Below are positions 54,347 through 61,914 of a stretch of DNA of 64,000 bases, one piece after another. The notes beneath the pieces are model-generated. The model had not been told where the DNA came from. It ran no database searches and saw only the letters and a program-made list of their open reading frames with translations. Made by a program: the position numbers and the translations under genes. The first letter of the stretch is position 1. Each line of letters starts with the position of its first letter. Source of the stretch: Propionibacterium acidifaciens DSM 21887 (lineage in GTDB: Bacteria; Actinomycetota; Actinomycetes; Propionibacteriales; Propionibacteriaceae); contig NZ_AUFR01000015.1 in assembly GCF_000426605.1 (NCBI RefSeq), positions 1 to 64,000 on the forward strand, given 5' to 3'.

Positions 54347-56332
54347 ATGTGCGGTATCGTAGGAATATTTCGACCGGAGGGTGTCGGCGCCAAAGACGAA
54401 TTTCTGGCGACTCGCATGTTGGGCATGGTAATTCATCGAGGTCCTGACGCGCAGACCATAAATCGAAGCGACGGAGCGGTACTTGGTAGCGCTCGGTTAG
54501 CGATCGTTGACGTGCCCTTTGGCGGCCAACCGTTTAACGATGAGTCAGGATCGATCTTGGTGGTCTTCAACGGCGAGATAACCAATCATCGTGAGCTATC
54601 ATCGCGGCTTCACGCGTCGGGACACCACCTCGCCTCACACTGCGACGGGGAGGTAATCGCCCATGCTTACGAAGAGTTCGGAGTTTCCTTCGCCAAGCAC
54701 TTGGAGGGGCAGTTCGCGATAGCCTTATATGACCGGCGCAGCAAAAAGTTGGTTCTAGTCCGCGACCGGTTTGGGATTTGCCCTCTGGTCTGGACTTGGA
54801 ACGGCATCACCTTGAGTTTCGCATCCGAAGCTAAGGCCCTTTTTGCTGCGACTGTGCTCAACCCCCGGCCCGATCCAGAGGGGATGGCCCAGCTCTGCTA
54901 TTTCGGCACGACTGTCGCGCCACACACTATGTTCGCCGGGGTCAACGCGTTGCCAGCCGGGCACCAACTTGTGATCGACTCGACCGGGTCGCTCACACTT
55001 ACACGTTACTGGCGGTTGTACTATCCTGAGACTCATGTCGGTCGCCGACTCGATTTGGAGGCGGCCCGTGAGGAACTTAATAACCTGTTGGTTAGAGCGG
55101 TCAGGCGTTGTATTCAGGGTGAGTACCCACCGGTCACCTACCTCAGCGGCGGAGTGGACTCTGCTCTGGTCACATCGCTCGCGAGGCGACATGTTCCAGG
55201 TCGGCTCATCGCACTTTCTGCGGGCTCTACTGCTTCCAAGTTCGATGAGACCAGCTTGGCAGCGGAGGTTGCTAATCATCTGGACGTCGACTTGGTCACT
55301 GAGGTGATGACTGACGTTGATATCGCCAACGTGTTCTCCTCATTGATGTGGCACTTGGAAACCCCAACCCTGTCAACCGAGTCTGCAGCCCTGCACACGC
55401 TTGCTCGCCGGGCCAGCGGTCTGAGTAAGGTGGTTCTGACCGGAGAAGGAGCCGACGAGGCCTTTGCAGGTTACCAGGCCTTCGAACAGAGCCAACAACT
55501 CAGGTGGATCTGGGATTCGCCATCGCCAATCAGAGCCTTGGTCCGTCAGTTGCTTCACAGCCGACTTGCCTCGCAATGCTTAGCCCCGGACGACAGTCGT
55601 CTGGGTCGGATCCGTGATGCCTTCGGTTTCATCCCAGCCCAAGCGGTCGAGTGGGAGTTCTACCGCGAGGTTTTCGCCCCGGTCCTCGTCGGCCCTGCCG
55701 GGGCGCTACTCAAGGCCGATGCTCCGCTCGCCACGGTGGAATTTGACCGGAGCCTGTCCACCCGAACGTCCCATCTAAACGCTTCCTTAGCGGTATCTTA
55801 TGAAGTCATGCTGGGAAACTACCTTCTTGGGCCGCACGGCGACCGGGTACTTGCGGGCGCCTCGGTTGAGGGACGGTACCCTTTTCTCGATCGAGAGGTG
55901 GTCGAATTTGCGGCACTGTTGGGTGACCATGCCAAGATCAGCCAAGGCCGAAATAAAGTGCTGCTCAGGCTCACGGCCCAGCACCACGTGGGCCCGGAAG
56001 TAGCGTGGCGCGCGAAGAAGCGATTTACCATGCCGTTTGTAAATCCCTTTATCTCACCGAAATCACCCGAACTCTACCGCTACCTAATGGCCCCGCAAAC
56101 CATTGACGACTTCGGCTACTTTGATGTCAAGCAGGTTGCCACTGCCCTGGGTCAATTAGATGATCCTCTCCCGTCCGGCTCCCGGGGACGACGACGCTTG
56201 GTGAGATTGCGACAGGGATTGTTGGTGACCTTGGTCGCCACCACCCAGCTTTGGCATTACACTTTCTTCGAGCAACCGATCAGTTTGGAGTCCAACCAGT
56301 CAGAGTTGCCAATGGGAGAAAACCATGTTTGA
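54347..56332 (+). CDS. Asparagine-synthetase-like glutamine amidotransferase
   Basis: 661 residues. N-terminal class II amidotransferase domain: MCGIVGIFRPEG with catalytic Cys 2, VIHRGPDAQT, LGSARLAIVD and VFNGEITNHREL. The C-terminal ATP-pyrophosphatase domain has the PP-loop YLSGGVDSALVTSLAR and GEGADEAFAGYQAFEQ. Family members form amides by activating a carboxylate with ATP and adding ammonia or an amine. In clusters they often act on natural products instead of aspartate, which I think likely here. It overlaps the polyprenyl synthase gene by eight bases. Confidence 0.9.
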   Translation: MCGIVGIFRPEGVGAKDEFLATRMLGMVIHRGPDAQTINRSDGAVLGSARLAIVDVPFGGQPFNDESGSILVVFNGEITNHRELSSRLHASGHHLASHCDGEVIAHAYEEFGVSFAKHLEGQFAIALYDRRSKKLVLVRDRFGICPLVWTWNGITLSFASEAKALFAATVLNPRPDPEGMAQLCYFGTTVAPHTMFAGVNALPAGHQLVIDSTGSLTLTRYWRLYYPETHVGRRLDLEAAREELNNLLVRAVRRCIQGEYPPVTYLSGGVDSALVTSLARRHVPGRLIALSAGSTASKFDETSLAAEVANHLDVDLVTEVMTDVDIANVFSSLMWHLETPTLSTESAALHTLARRASGLSKVVLTGEGADEAFAGYQAFEQSQQLRWIWDSPSPIRALVRQLLHSRLASQCLAPDDSRLGRIRDAFGFIPAQAVEWEFYREVFAPVLVGPAGALLKADAPLATVEFDRSLSTRTSHLNASLAVSYEVMLGNYLLGPHGDRVLAGASVEGRYPFLDREVVEFAALLGDHAKISQGRNKVLLRLTAQHHVGPEVAWRAKKRFTMPFVNPFISPKSPELYRYLMAPQTIDDFGYFDVKQVATALGQLDDPLPSGSRGRRRLVRLRQGLLVTLVATTQLWHYTFFEQPISLESNQSELPMGENHV

Positions 56333-57500
56333 CTCAATCGATCAAGCAAACGCGGCAGCAGCGCGCCTCGAAGAGAATCGAACCGAGATCGATCGCACCA
56401 TCGCTGCACAGATCGACTGGTTAACCCACCACGGACCGGCAGCAGACGACCCCTTTATCGGCGCCATCTACCATTGGCTTGAACACTACCTCTACGTGGT
56501 TGGTAAACGGTTCCACGGGCTAACGGTCATTCTGAGCTATCGGGCGGCGGGCCGCACGGATGTGGATGCAGTACTGCCGGTTGCGGCCGCTCTTCAACTT
56601 TATCATCACCACACGCTGGTGCACGACGACATCTACGACGGGGATGTTATGCGGCGTGGGTTACCGACAAGTCATGTGCACCTTGCCAGCCTTTTTGAAA
56701 GCGAGACGGCAGGCGCCTGCGATCCGAGGCCTTTCGCCAGCCACGGCGCCCGTAGCGGTGTCATTGCCGCTTTCGCCTACGGCAAGATCTGTCGAGCCCT
56801 GGCAAATCGGGCGGTCTCCGCCACAACACTGGATGGCGCTCGTGTCTTAAAGATCCTAATGATGCTTGAGGAGCATGATCTGTGGGACAACGTGGGGCAG
56901 CTGCTCGACGTCTACCACGAGGGTTCACGACTGCCATCTTCTGAGGCATGTCTGCAAAACGTCTGGCTGAAAACTGGGCGGCTGTTCGAGGTCTGCGCTC
57001 GCGCGGGCGCAGTCGCCGCAGGCGCTGACGCGTCCATTACCAACGCGCTGGTCTCGTGGGCGGGCAACTTAGCGGTTGCCTATCAACTTAAGGATGACCT
57101 AGAAGATACTGTCGGCAACAGCGAGAAGGGTCTTGGGCGTGGCATTGGAGTTGATCTAGTCGCCTTGAAGCCAACCTACCTACTGAGCCTAGCCAATGAG
57201 TTGGCCGATGCTCAAGATCGTGCCACACTCAGCGCTTGGTTCAATCGCGAGCAGGACTACAGCGTCGACGAGTTCTCCGCACTTATCGACCGCACAGGCG
57301 CTCGTCGGGTGACCCAGCTCAAGGTCGAGGAACTCATCTCGGCGGGCGTGTCTACCGTCGGTTCCCTGGGCACGGTTGGGCCCGATGTGTTAGCGGAGGT
57401 CACCGAACTGAGCAGATACGCGATCTCCGACGAATACTGGCACCGACCGCTTGCCAGTGGACGATCAACTGCGGTGGATACGGAGGCCAGTGGTGAGTAG
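56325..57500 (+). CDS. Polyprenyl diphosphate synthase (first copy)
   Basis: 391 residues, trans-isoprenyl diphosphate synthase fold. First aspartate-rich motif LVHDDIYDGDVMRRG and second motif AYQLKDDLEDTVGN are both intact, so it should be active. It condenses IPP with an allylic diphosphate. The chain is longer than the usual 300-350 residues, with extra sequence at both ends. It overlaps the amidotransferase gene and the phosphatase gene, indicating coupled expression. Confidence 0.9.
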   Translation: MFDSIDQANAAAARLEENRTEIDRTIAAQIDWLTHHGPAADDPFIGAIYHWLEHYLYVVGKRFHGLTVILSYRAAGRTDVDAVLPVAAALQLYHHHTLVHDDIYDGDVMRRGLPTSHVHLASLFESETAGACDPRPFASHGARSGVIAAFAYGKICRALANRAVSATTLDGARVLKILMMLEEHDLWDNVGQLLDVYHEGSRLPSSEACLQNVWLKTGRLFEVCARAGAVAAGADASITNALVSWAGNLAVAYQLKDDLEDTVGNSEKGLGRGIGVDLVALKPTYLLSLANELADAQDRATLSAWFNREQDYSVDEFSALIDRTGARRVTQLKVEELISAGVSTVGSLGTVGPDVLAEVTELSRYAISDEYWHRPLASGRSTAVDTEASGE

Positions 57501-58248
57501 ACATGCGGTCGTCGACGTCCACGGAGTCCTACTTGGTCGGCAACGCTACGACGCCTCGTCGCCGGGCGATTTCATCGTCGGCTTGCGTGACGCCGGCTAC
57601 CTAGTGCATATCATCACTAACTCTAGCAGCGTCACTGCCGCTGACCTGACTAGCGAGTTGCTGGCACACGGCGTCAAGGTTTGTATGTCCGAGGTAATCA
57701 CGATGGCGATGGTTGCTGCATATCGGTTGTCATCCCTCGGTGTGGACGAGGTGGCGGTGATCGGCTCTGACGTACTTCGTGCCGAATTAGAACGCTTGGT
57801 TTGCGGCCTGCGGGTCACGGAGGTCGGCGCGTCAGAGGTGCTTCTGGTCACTCGCGATCCCGACCTCACCGAGGAAACATTGGATTGTGTGCGGCGCCGT
57901 CCACCACGACTCATCTTTGCCACCTGCAGGGACACCGCTTTCGCCGATGCCTCGGGAGTCCACGCAGGCCCTGGAATAACCGTACACCAAGTCGAACTGG
58001 CTGCTGATCGTGAGGCGACCTTGGTCGGCAAGCCGGATCCCTACGTGATCACCGAATACTTGGGTCTGCGCGGGAACGAACTTGATACTGCCGTGGTCAT
58101 CGGCGACTCGCTCACCCAAGATGCCGAACTGGCCAAGCGCGCCGGCTGCCGAGTGTTGATCACCGGGACACCCGGAACCGCCTCATGCGATCTACCCAAC
58201 GTTTCTCGCCTCGACCAAGCACTGGATATCATCAGGGGATTCGAATGA
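57493..58248 (+). CDS. HAD-superfamily phosphatase, NagD-like, with altered DxD motif
   Basis: 251 residues. Motif I is VVDVHGVLLG: Asp 8 is the nucleophile, but the second Asp of DxD is His 10. Motif II IITNSSS, motif III VGKPDPYVITEYLG and motif IV VIGDSLTQDAELAKRAGC are present. NagD-type enzymes dephosphorylate small phosphates. It may remove phosphate from the furan or prenyl intermediate. GTG 57493 is chosen because GGAGG lies six bases before it. The stop overlaps the UbiA gene by four bases. Confidence 0.8.
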   Translation: MSRHAVVDVHGVLLGRQRYDASSPGDFIVGLRDAGYLVHIITNSSSVTAADLTSELLAHGVKVCMSEVITMAMVAAYRLSSLGVDEVAVIGSDVLRAELERLVCGLRVTEVGASEVLLVTRDPDLTEETLDCVRRRPPRLIFATCRDTAFADASGVHAGPGITVHQVELAADREATLVGKPDPYVITEYLGLRGNELDTAVVIGDSLTQDAELAKRAGCRVLITGTPGTASCDLPNVSRLDQALDIIRGFE

Positions 58249-59132
58249 TTACCATTCTCGGAGACCAGTTGCGGGCCGTAAGCGGGATACTGTTGACAAA
58301 CCGCTTCCACCTCTTCTTCCTGCCGGTCATTCTGACCGCCTTTTGGAACCAGTCCATGCATCTATCGCTCGATTGGCAATACTACATCATGATTACCGCG
58401 TCCGTGGTTGCCAGCTATGTCTTCAACCAAATCACCGACCGTGATGAGGACGCCGTCAACTACGATGCCAAAGGCCACTTCTTCGCCAGTCAGCGAGTGG
58501 CGGTGTCGATTTGTATCGGAGCCAGCGTGCTGGGCATCGGTCTTGCGCTGCGAGCCGGATGGGGTTTCTTTGTCTACTCCTTTACGATCAATATCTTGAT
58601 TAATCTCTACAGTATGCCGATGCCTTGGAGCACCCGGCCAGGTCTGTCGCGGATCAAGCAATATCGATACATTAAGAACGTCTTCGCTGCATTATGTTGG
58701 TCGGTCCCTCTGCTAGTCACTCCCCACGTCTACGTGGGAAGTTTGCCGCAGTGGCCTCAGTTGTTGGCCATGATCGTGGTTACCTTCGGGTTTGACTACC
58801 TTTCAGAGTTGCTATGGGACGTCCGCGACACCGAAGGAGACCTCAAAGCGCAGGTGAAGACCATCGCAAACACTCATTCGACCCAAGTAGTCCATTGGAT
58901 CGCAAGGGCGATAATCGCGATCACTTCGGTGACCTACCTGATGGCTTTGGTCTCCAACGTGCTGGCAGAGCCACAGGGCTGGCTCTTCTTGGCCGCTTGG
59001 ACACCGTATTCTTGGCTGTTCGTTGATCGGTACTTGAAATCTGATTCGCAGCTGACACTGTCTCACAGGTTCGTCATTTTACAGGCAGTCATCGCCCTCG
59101 GTGCGCTGGTAGTGCAACTCGTCGTGGGGTAA
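58245..59132 (+). CDS. UbiA-family membrane prenyltransferase
   Basis: 295 residues, about eight transmembrane segments. First motif NQITDRDEDAVN (NxxxDxxxD) and second DYLSELLWDVRDTEGD (DxxxD) are intact, so Mg-diphosphate binding is expected. UbiA enzymes transfer a polyprenyl chain to an aromatic or similar acceptor at the membrane. With two prenyl synthases beside it, the chain is probably made by them. The acceptor could be the MfnB-derived furan; that is inference. ATG 58245 overlaps the preceding stop. Confidence 0.9.
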   Translation: MITILGDQLRAVSGILLTNRFHLFFLPVILTAFWNQSMHLSLDWQYYIMITASVVASYVFNQITDRDEDAVNYDAKGHFFASQRVAVSICIGASVLGIGLALRAGWGFFVYSFTINILINLYSMPMPWSTRPGLSRIKQYRYIKNVFAALCWSVPLLVTPHVYVGSLPQWPQLLAMIVVTFGFDYLSELLWDVRDTEGDLKAQVKTIANTHSTQVVHWIARAIIAITSVTYLMALVSNVLAEPQGWLFLAAWTPYSWLFVDRYLKSDSQLTLSHRFVILQAVIALGALVVQLVVG

Positions 59133-59159
59133 TTCGTAGCACTGGAAAGGAGAGAAGAT

Positions 59160-60101
59160 ATGGATCTTACCAATGCTTGGCTGAAGGCCCGTACAGTGGC
59201 CGATGGAGCCTTGAAGTTAGCTGTGCCACTTAGACGAGATGACCAATGGATGGCCACCTATGTGGATGAACCGCGATTCGGATGGGACTGGGATGGGCTC
59301 GAACGGGGCTTCTTGGCCCCTGTCCATGAGTTCAATAGCCAACATCCCGTCGGTCTGCGGACGCTGTTGTTGGACCTGCTGCTGACAGGAAAGGCGCCAC
59401 AACAGTGTCCATCGGCAAGACTGATCGCGGCAATCGAATGCCAGTACCTCTCATCGATCATGCTCGATATGGTCGCGAACACGCATGACTTGCCACGTCA
59501 GGACGAATCACTGCCGCTGCCCCCACCTGTCTGGGTGACGGTTGCCTATAACCTGCGCCAACTCGGCGTTCTCCTCTCCTACGAAGAAGAGTCTGCCCTC
59601 ACGCTGGAAGATGACACTCGCCTCGGCGAAGTCTTCGGTGAGTATCTGGTGCGACAGGGCCTTGCCCGGACTGCAGACCTTGGGATCCGTAGACTGTCGG
59701 GTAAGTTAGATCATCAAGGGTTACTTGGCCATCTGCTGTCAACGGAGCCCTCCGCTTCCTTCGAATTAGTGGGTCACACAGCTGTTGCTGTCGCTGGGCA
59801 GCCGCAGGCGGGCATCGTGTTGGCCGCAACCTGTCGGCACCTCGGGGCAGCGCTGCGCTTGGATGCCATCTCCCAATCGGTGCTGGACTCAGTCGGGGAG
59901 GAGCCTGTCGTCTCGGACGAGACCCGTCTGCCCGAAGCGGTCCTGCGAGTGGACGCCGACTTGGCCGCGCTTGCTGCCGAACAAATGTGTCTAGCTCTCG
60001 GATTCGCCAAACGTTCCCTTCCAGGAGCGAATCAGGCGGTTCTCAGGTTTATCCGGCTTGTCGCCCCTCGACTCTACGAAATGATCGGAGTTAGCCAATG
60101 A
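59160..60101 (+). CDS. Polyprenyl-synthase-like protein lacking both aspartate-rich motifs
   Basis: 313 residues. The layout follows isoprenoid synthases: HPVGLRTLLLDLLLTG (equivalent of the GKRLRP region), then CQYLSSIMLDMVANTHDL where HxxSLxxDDxxD belongs, and CRHLGAALRLDAISQSVLD where GxAFQxxDDxxD belongs. Neither position keeps the DD pair, so no Mg-diphosphate chemistry is expected. It is probably a non-catalytic subunit partnering the active synthase that starts in its last four bases. A strong GGAAAGGAGAG site precedes the ATG. Confidence 0.65.
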   Translation: MDLTNAWLKARTVADGALKLAVPLRRDDQWMATYVDEPRFGWDWDGLERGFLAPVHEFNSQHPVGLRTLLLDLLLTGKAPQQCPSARLIAAIECQYLSSIMLDMVANTHDLPRQDESLPLPPPVWVTVAYNLRQLGVLLSYEEESALTLEDDTRLGEVFGEYLVRQGLARTADLGIRRLSGKLDHQGLLGHLLSTEPSASFELVGHTAVAVAGQPQAGIVLAATCRHLGAALRLDAISQSVLDSVGEEPVVSDETRLPEAVLRVDADLAALAAEQMCLALGFAKRSLPGANQAVLRFIRLVAPRLYEMIGVSQ

Positions 60102-61195
60102 GTGTCACCCTCGCCCCCGGAATGACCGGCGCTTGGGCCGAGCAGTACAAGGTCTGGCTGCCTTTCGCCCGTCAGGCTGTCTTGGAAACCGTTGATCGAT
60201 GGGGCGCTGCTGAGGCGATCCATGAACTGGCCGGAACCGATCTGGCTGACGAAATGACTGAGTTGCTGGTTCACGACTGGTACGAGCCCTTCCGCTCCTA
60301 CCTGAATCGGACTGGCAAGATGATCCGGCCGGTGCTGGTCTGCTTGACTGCCCGCTCTTTGGGCGCTGACCCGGTGAAGGTCCCCAGTCTCGTGGCAATG
60401 GCCGAGATCATCCACTCATCCTCGCTGGTGCTGGATGACATCGCCGATGACTCTGACTTGCGCCGCGGTGAACCGACCGCACATCGAATGGTTGGCATTC
60501 GCACGGCGGGAGCGCTCGGCTCATCCTGGCTGAACATGTGCTTTTTTATCTTGGCTAATTCCAAGTCGGACTTGCATGACAGCTCAAGGAGGCGGCTGGG
60601 ACGCGAGCTTGCCTGGGAGCACTGGGTGACTGGTCTTGGCACCACAATCGATACGATGTGGCCGTCTGAGAAAACTATGGATCACAACCCGCTCGAATAC
60701 TTGCAGTCGGTGTTGCACCGCTCAACTTCCTATACTTATCGAATGCCGTTCAAGATCGGCGCGAGTATAGCCAATGCCGACGACCGGGCGTTCACGGCTT
60801 ACTCGAGACTCGGTGAGGAGATCGGGCTGGCCTTCCAAGTGATCGATGACCAGCTCAACGTGGCTCCCGTGAGCGAAGAATGGGGCAAGACTACCGCCGA
60901 GGACATCACCGCGGGCAAGGTGACGCTGCAAGTACTGCTCACACTGCGACGGGCTGACCGCAACCGTGCGGCGGAACTAATTCGTATTCTGCGGGCAAAC
61001 ACGACCGACCAGTCCGAGTTGCGAAACGCGGTCGGCATCATGCAAGAGTGTGGTGCGCTCGCCGAGGCGCGAGAAATCGCAGACCAGCACTTGGATACCT
61101 GTTTGCGCATCATCTCCGACATGGACTTCCTCCGCGGCGATGATCGTGAGCTGTGGTGCAGCTTTATTTCATATCTTTCGAACCGTGATCGATGA
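60098..61195 (+). CDS. Polyprenyl diphosphate synthase (second copy)
   Basis: 365 residues. First motif LVLDDIADDSDLRRGEPTAH is intact; the second, FQVIDDQLNVAP, has Asn at the last position of DDxxD. RTGKMIRPVLVCLTA matches the IPP-binding Lys-Arg region. Small residues five and four positions before the first motif (Ser, Ser) suggest a product longer than C15, by the usual rule for these enzymes. It overlaps the motif-less homologue by four bases, a layout typical for subunits of one complex. Confidence 0.88.
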   Translation: MSVTLAPGMTGAWAEQYKVWLPFARQAVLETVDRWGAAEAIHELAGTDLADEMTELLVHDWYEPFRSYLNRTGKMIRPVLVCLTARSLGADPVKVPSLVAMAEIIHSSSLVLDDIADDSDLRRGEPTAHRMVGIRTAGALGSSWLNMCFFILANSKSDLHDSSRRRLGRELAWEHWVTGLGTTIDTMWPSEKTMDHNPLEYLQSVLHRSTSYTYRMPFKIGASIANADDRAFTAYSRLGEEIGLAFQVIDDQLNVAPVSEEWGKTTAEDITAGKVTLQVLLTLRRADRNRAAELIRILRANTTDQSELRNAVGIMQECGALAEAREIADQHLDTCLRIISDMDFLRGDDRELWCSFISYLSNRDR

Positions 61196-61209
61196 GAGGA
61201 AACATCCCC

Positions 61210-61914
61210 ATGACCACCACCGTTGAAATCGGCCGCGGGGCCATCCGCGTCAGTTCACTGACCAAGACATACCCGGGCCCCACTCGCGACCTGAAGGTGC
61301 TCGATAACATTTCGGTTTCCGCCGAGCGGGGCAGTTACATTGCTCTGCGGGGCGTCTCGGGTAGCGGCAAATCGACACTGCTCAATATCTTGGGAGGCAT
61401 TGAGGTGTTCGATTCAGGAAAGGTCGAGGTGAGTGGGGCCAACTTGAGCACCTTGCTGCGCAAGCAACGCACCGCCTTCCGGGCTAGGACCATCGGTTTC
61501 ATATTCCAGTTCTTCAACCTACTGCCTACCCTCACCGCCTTGGAGAATGTGTCTGCTGCGCTTGAGCCGCTGGGCAAGGCAATTGCTGAGCGACGCGAGC
61601 AGTCGATGGCCATGCTGGACGCAGTCGGGATCGCACATCTAGCCAACAATTTCCCTGCCCAGATGTCCGGTGGCGAGCAGCAACGCGTTTCAATTGCCCG
61701 GGCGATGGTCAAGCGGCCTCCCGTGATCCTGGCCGATGAACCAACCGGTGCTCTTGACCGCAAGAATGCAACACAAATACTCGATTGCCTGACTCGGTTG
61801 CAACAACAGATCGGCACCACGATCGTCGTCGCCACTCACGATCCGATCGTCATCAGCTATGCCACCGAGACCTGGGAGATAGGCGATGGCGTCATCGAGG
61901 TCAGTCACTCATGA
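61210..61914 (+). CDS. ABC transporter ATP-binding protein, MacB/LolD type
   Basis: 234 residues. Walker [19 protein letters not shown]-loop [18 protein letters not shown], signature [16 protein letters not shown], Walker [16 protein letters not shown] and switch His in VVATHDP. This is the MacB/FtsE/LolD branch that pairs with FtsX-type permeases. ATG 61210 has GAGAGGA upstream; ATG 61192, overlapping the previous stop, is an alternative. It overlaps the permease by four bases. Likely exports the cluster's product or gives self-protection. Confidence 0.92.
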   Translation: MTTTVEIGRGAIRVSSLTKTYPGPTRDLKVLDNISVSAERGSYIALRGVSGSGKSTLLNILGGIEVFDSGKVEVSGANLSTLLRKQRTAFRARTIGFIFQFFNLLPTLTALENVSAALEPLGKAIAERREQSMAMLDAVGIAHLANNFPAQMSGGEQQRVSIARAMVKRPPVILADEPTGALDRKNATQILDCLTRLQQQIGTTIVVATHDPIVISYATETWEIGDGVIEVSHS

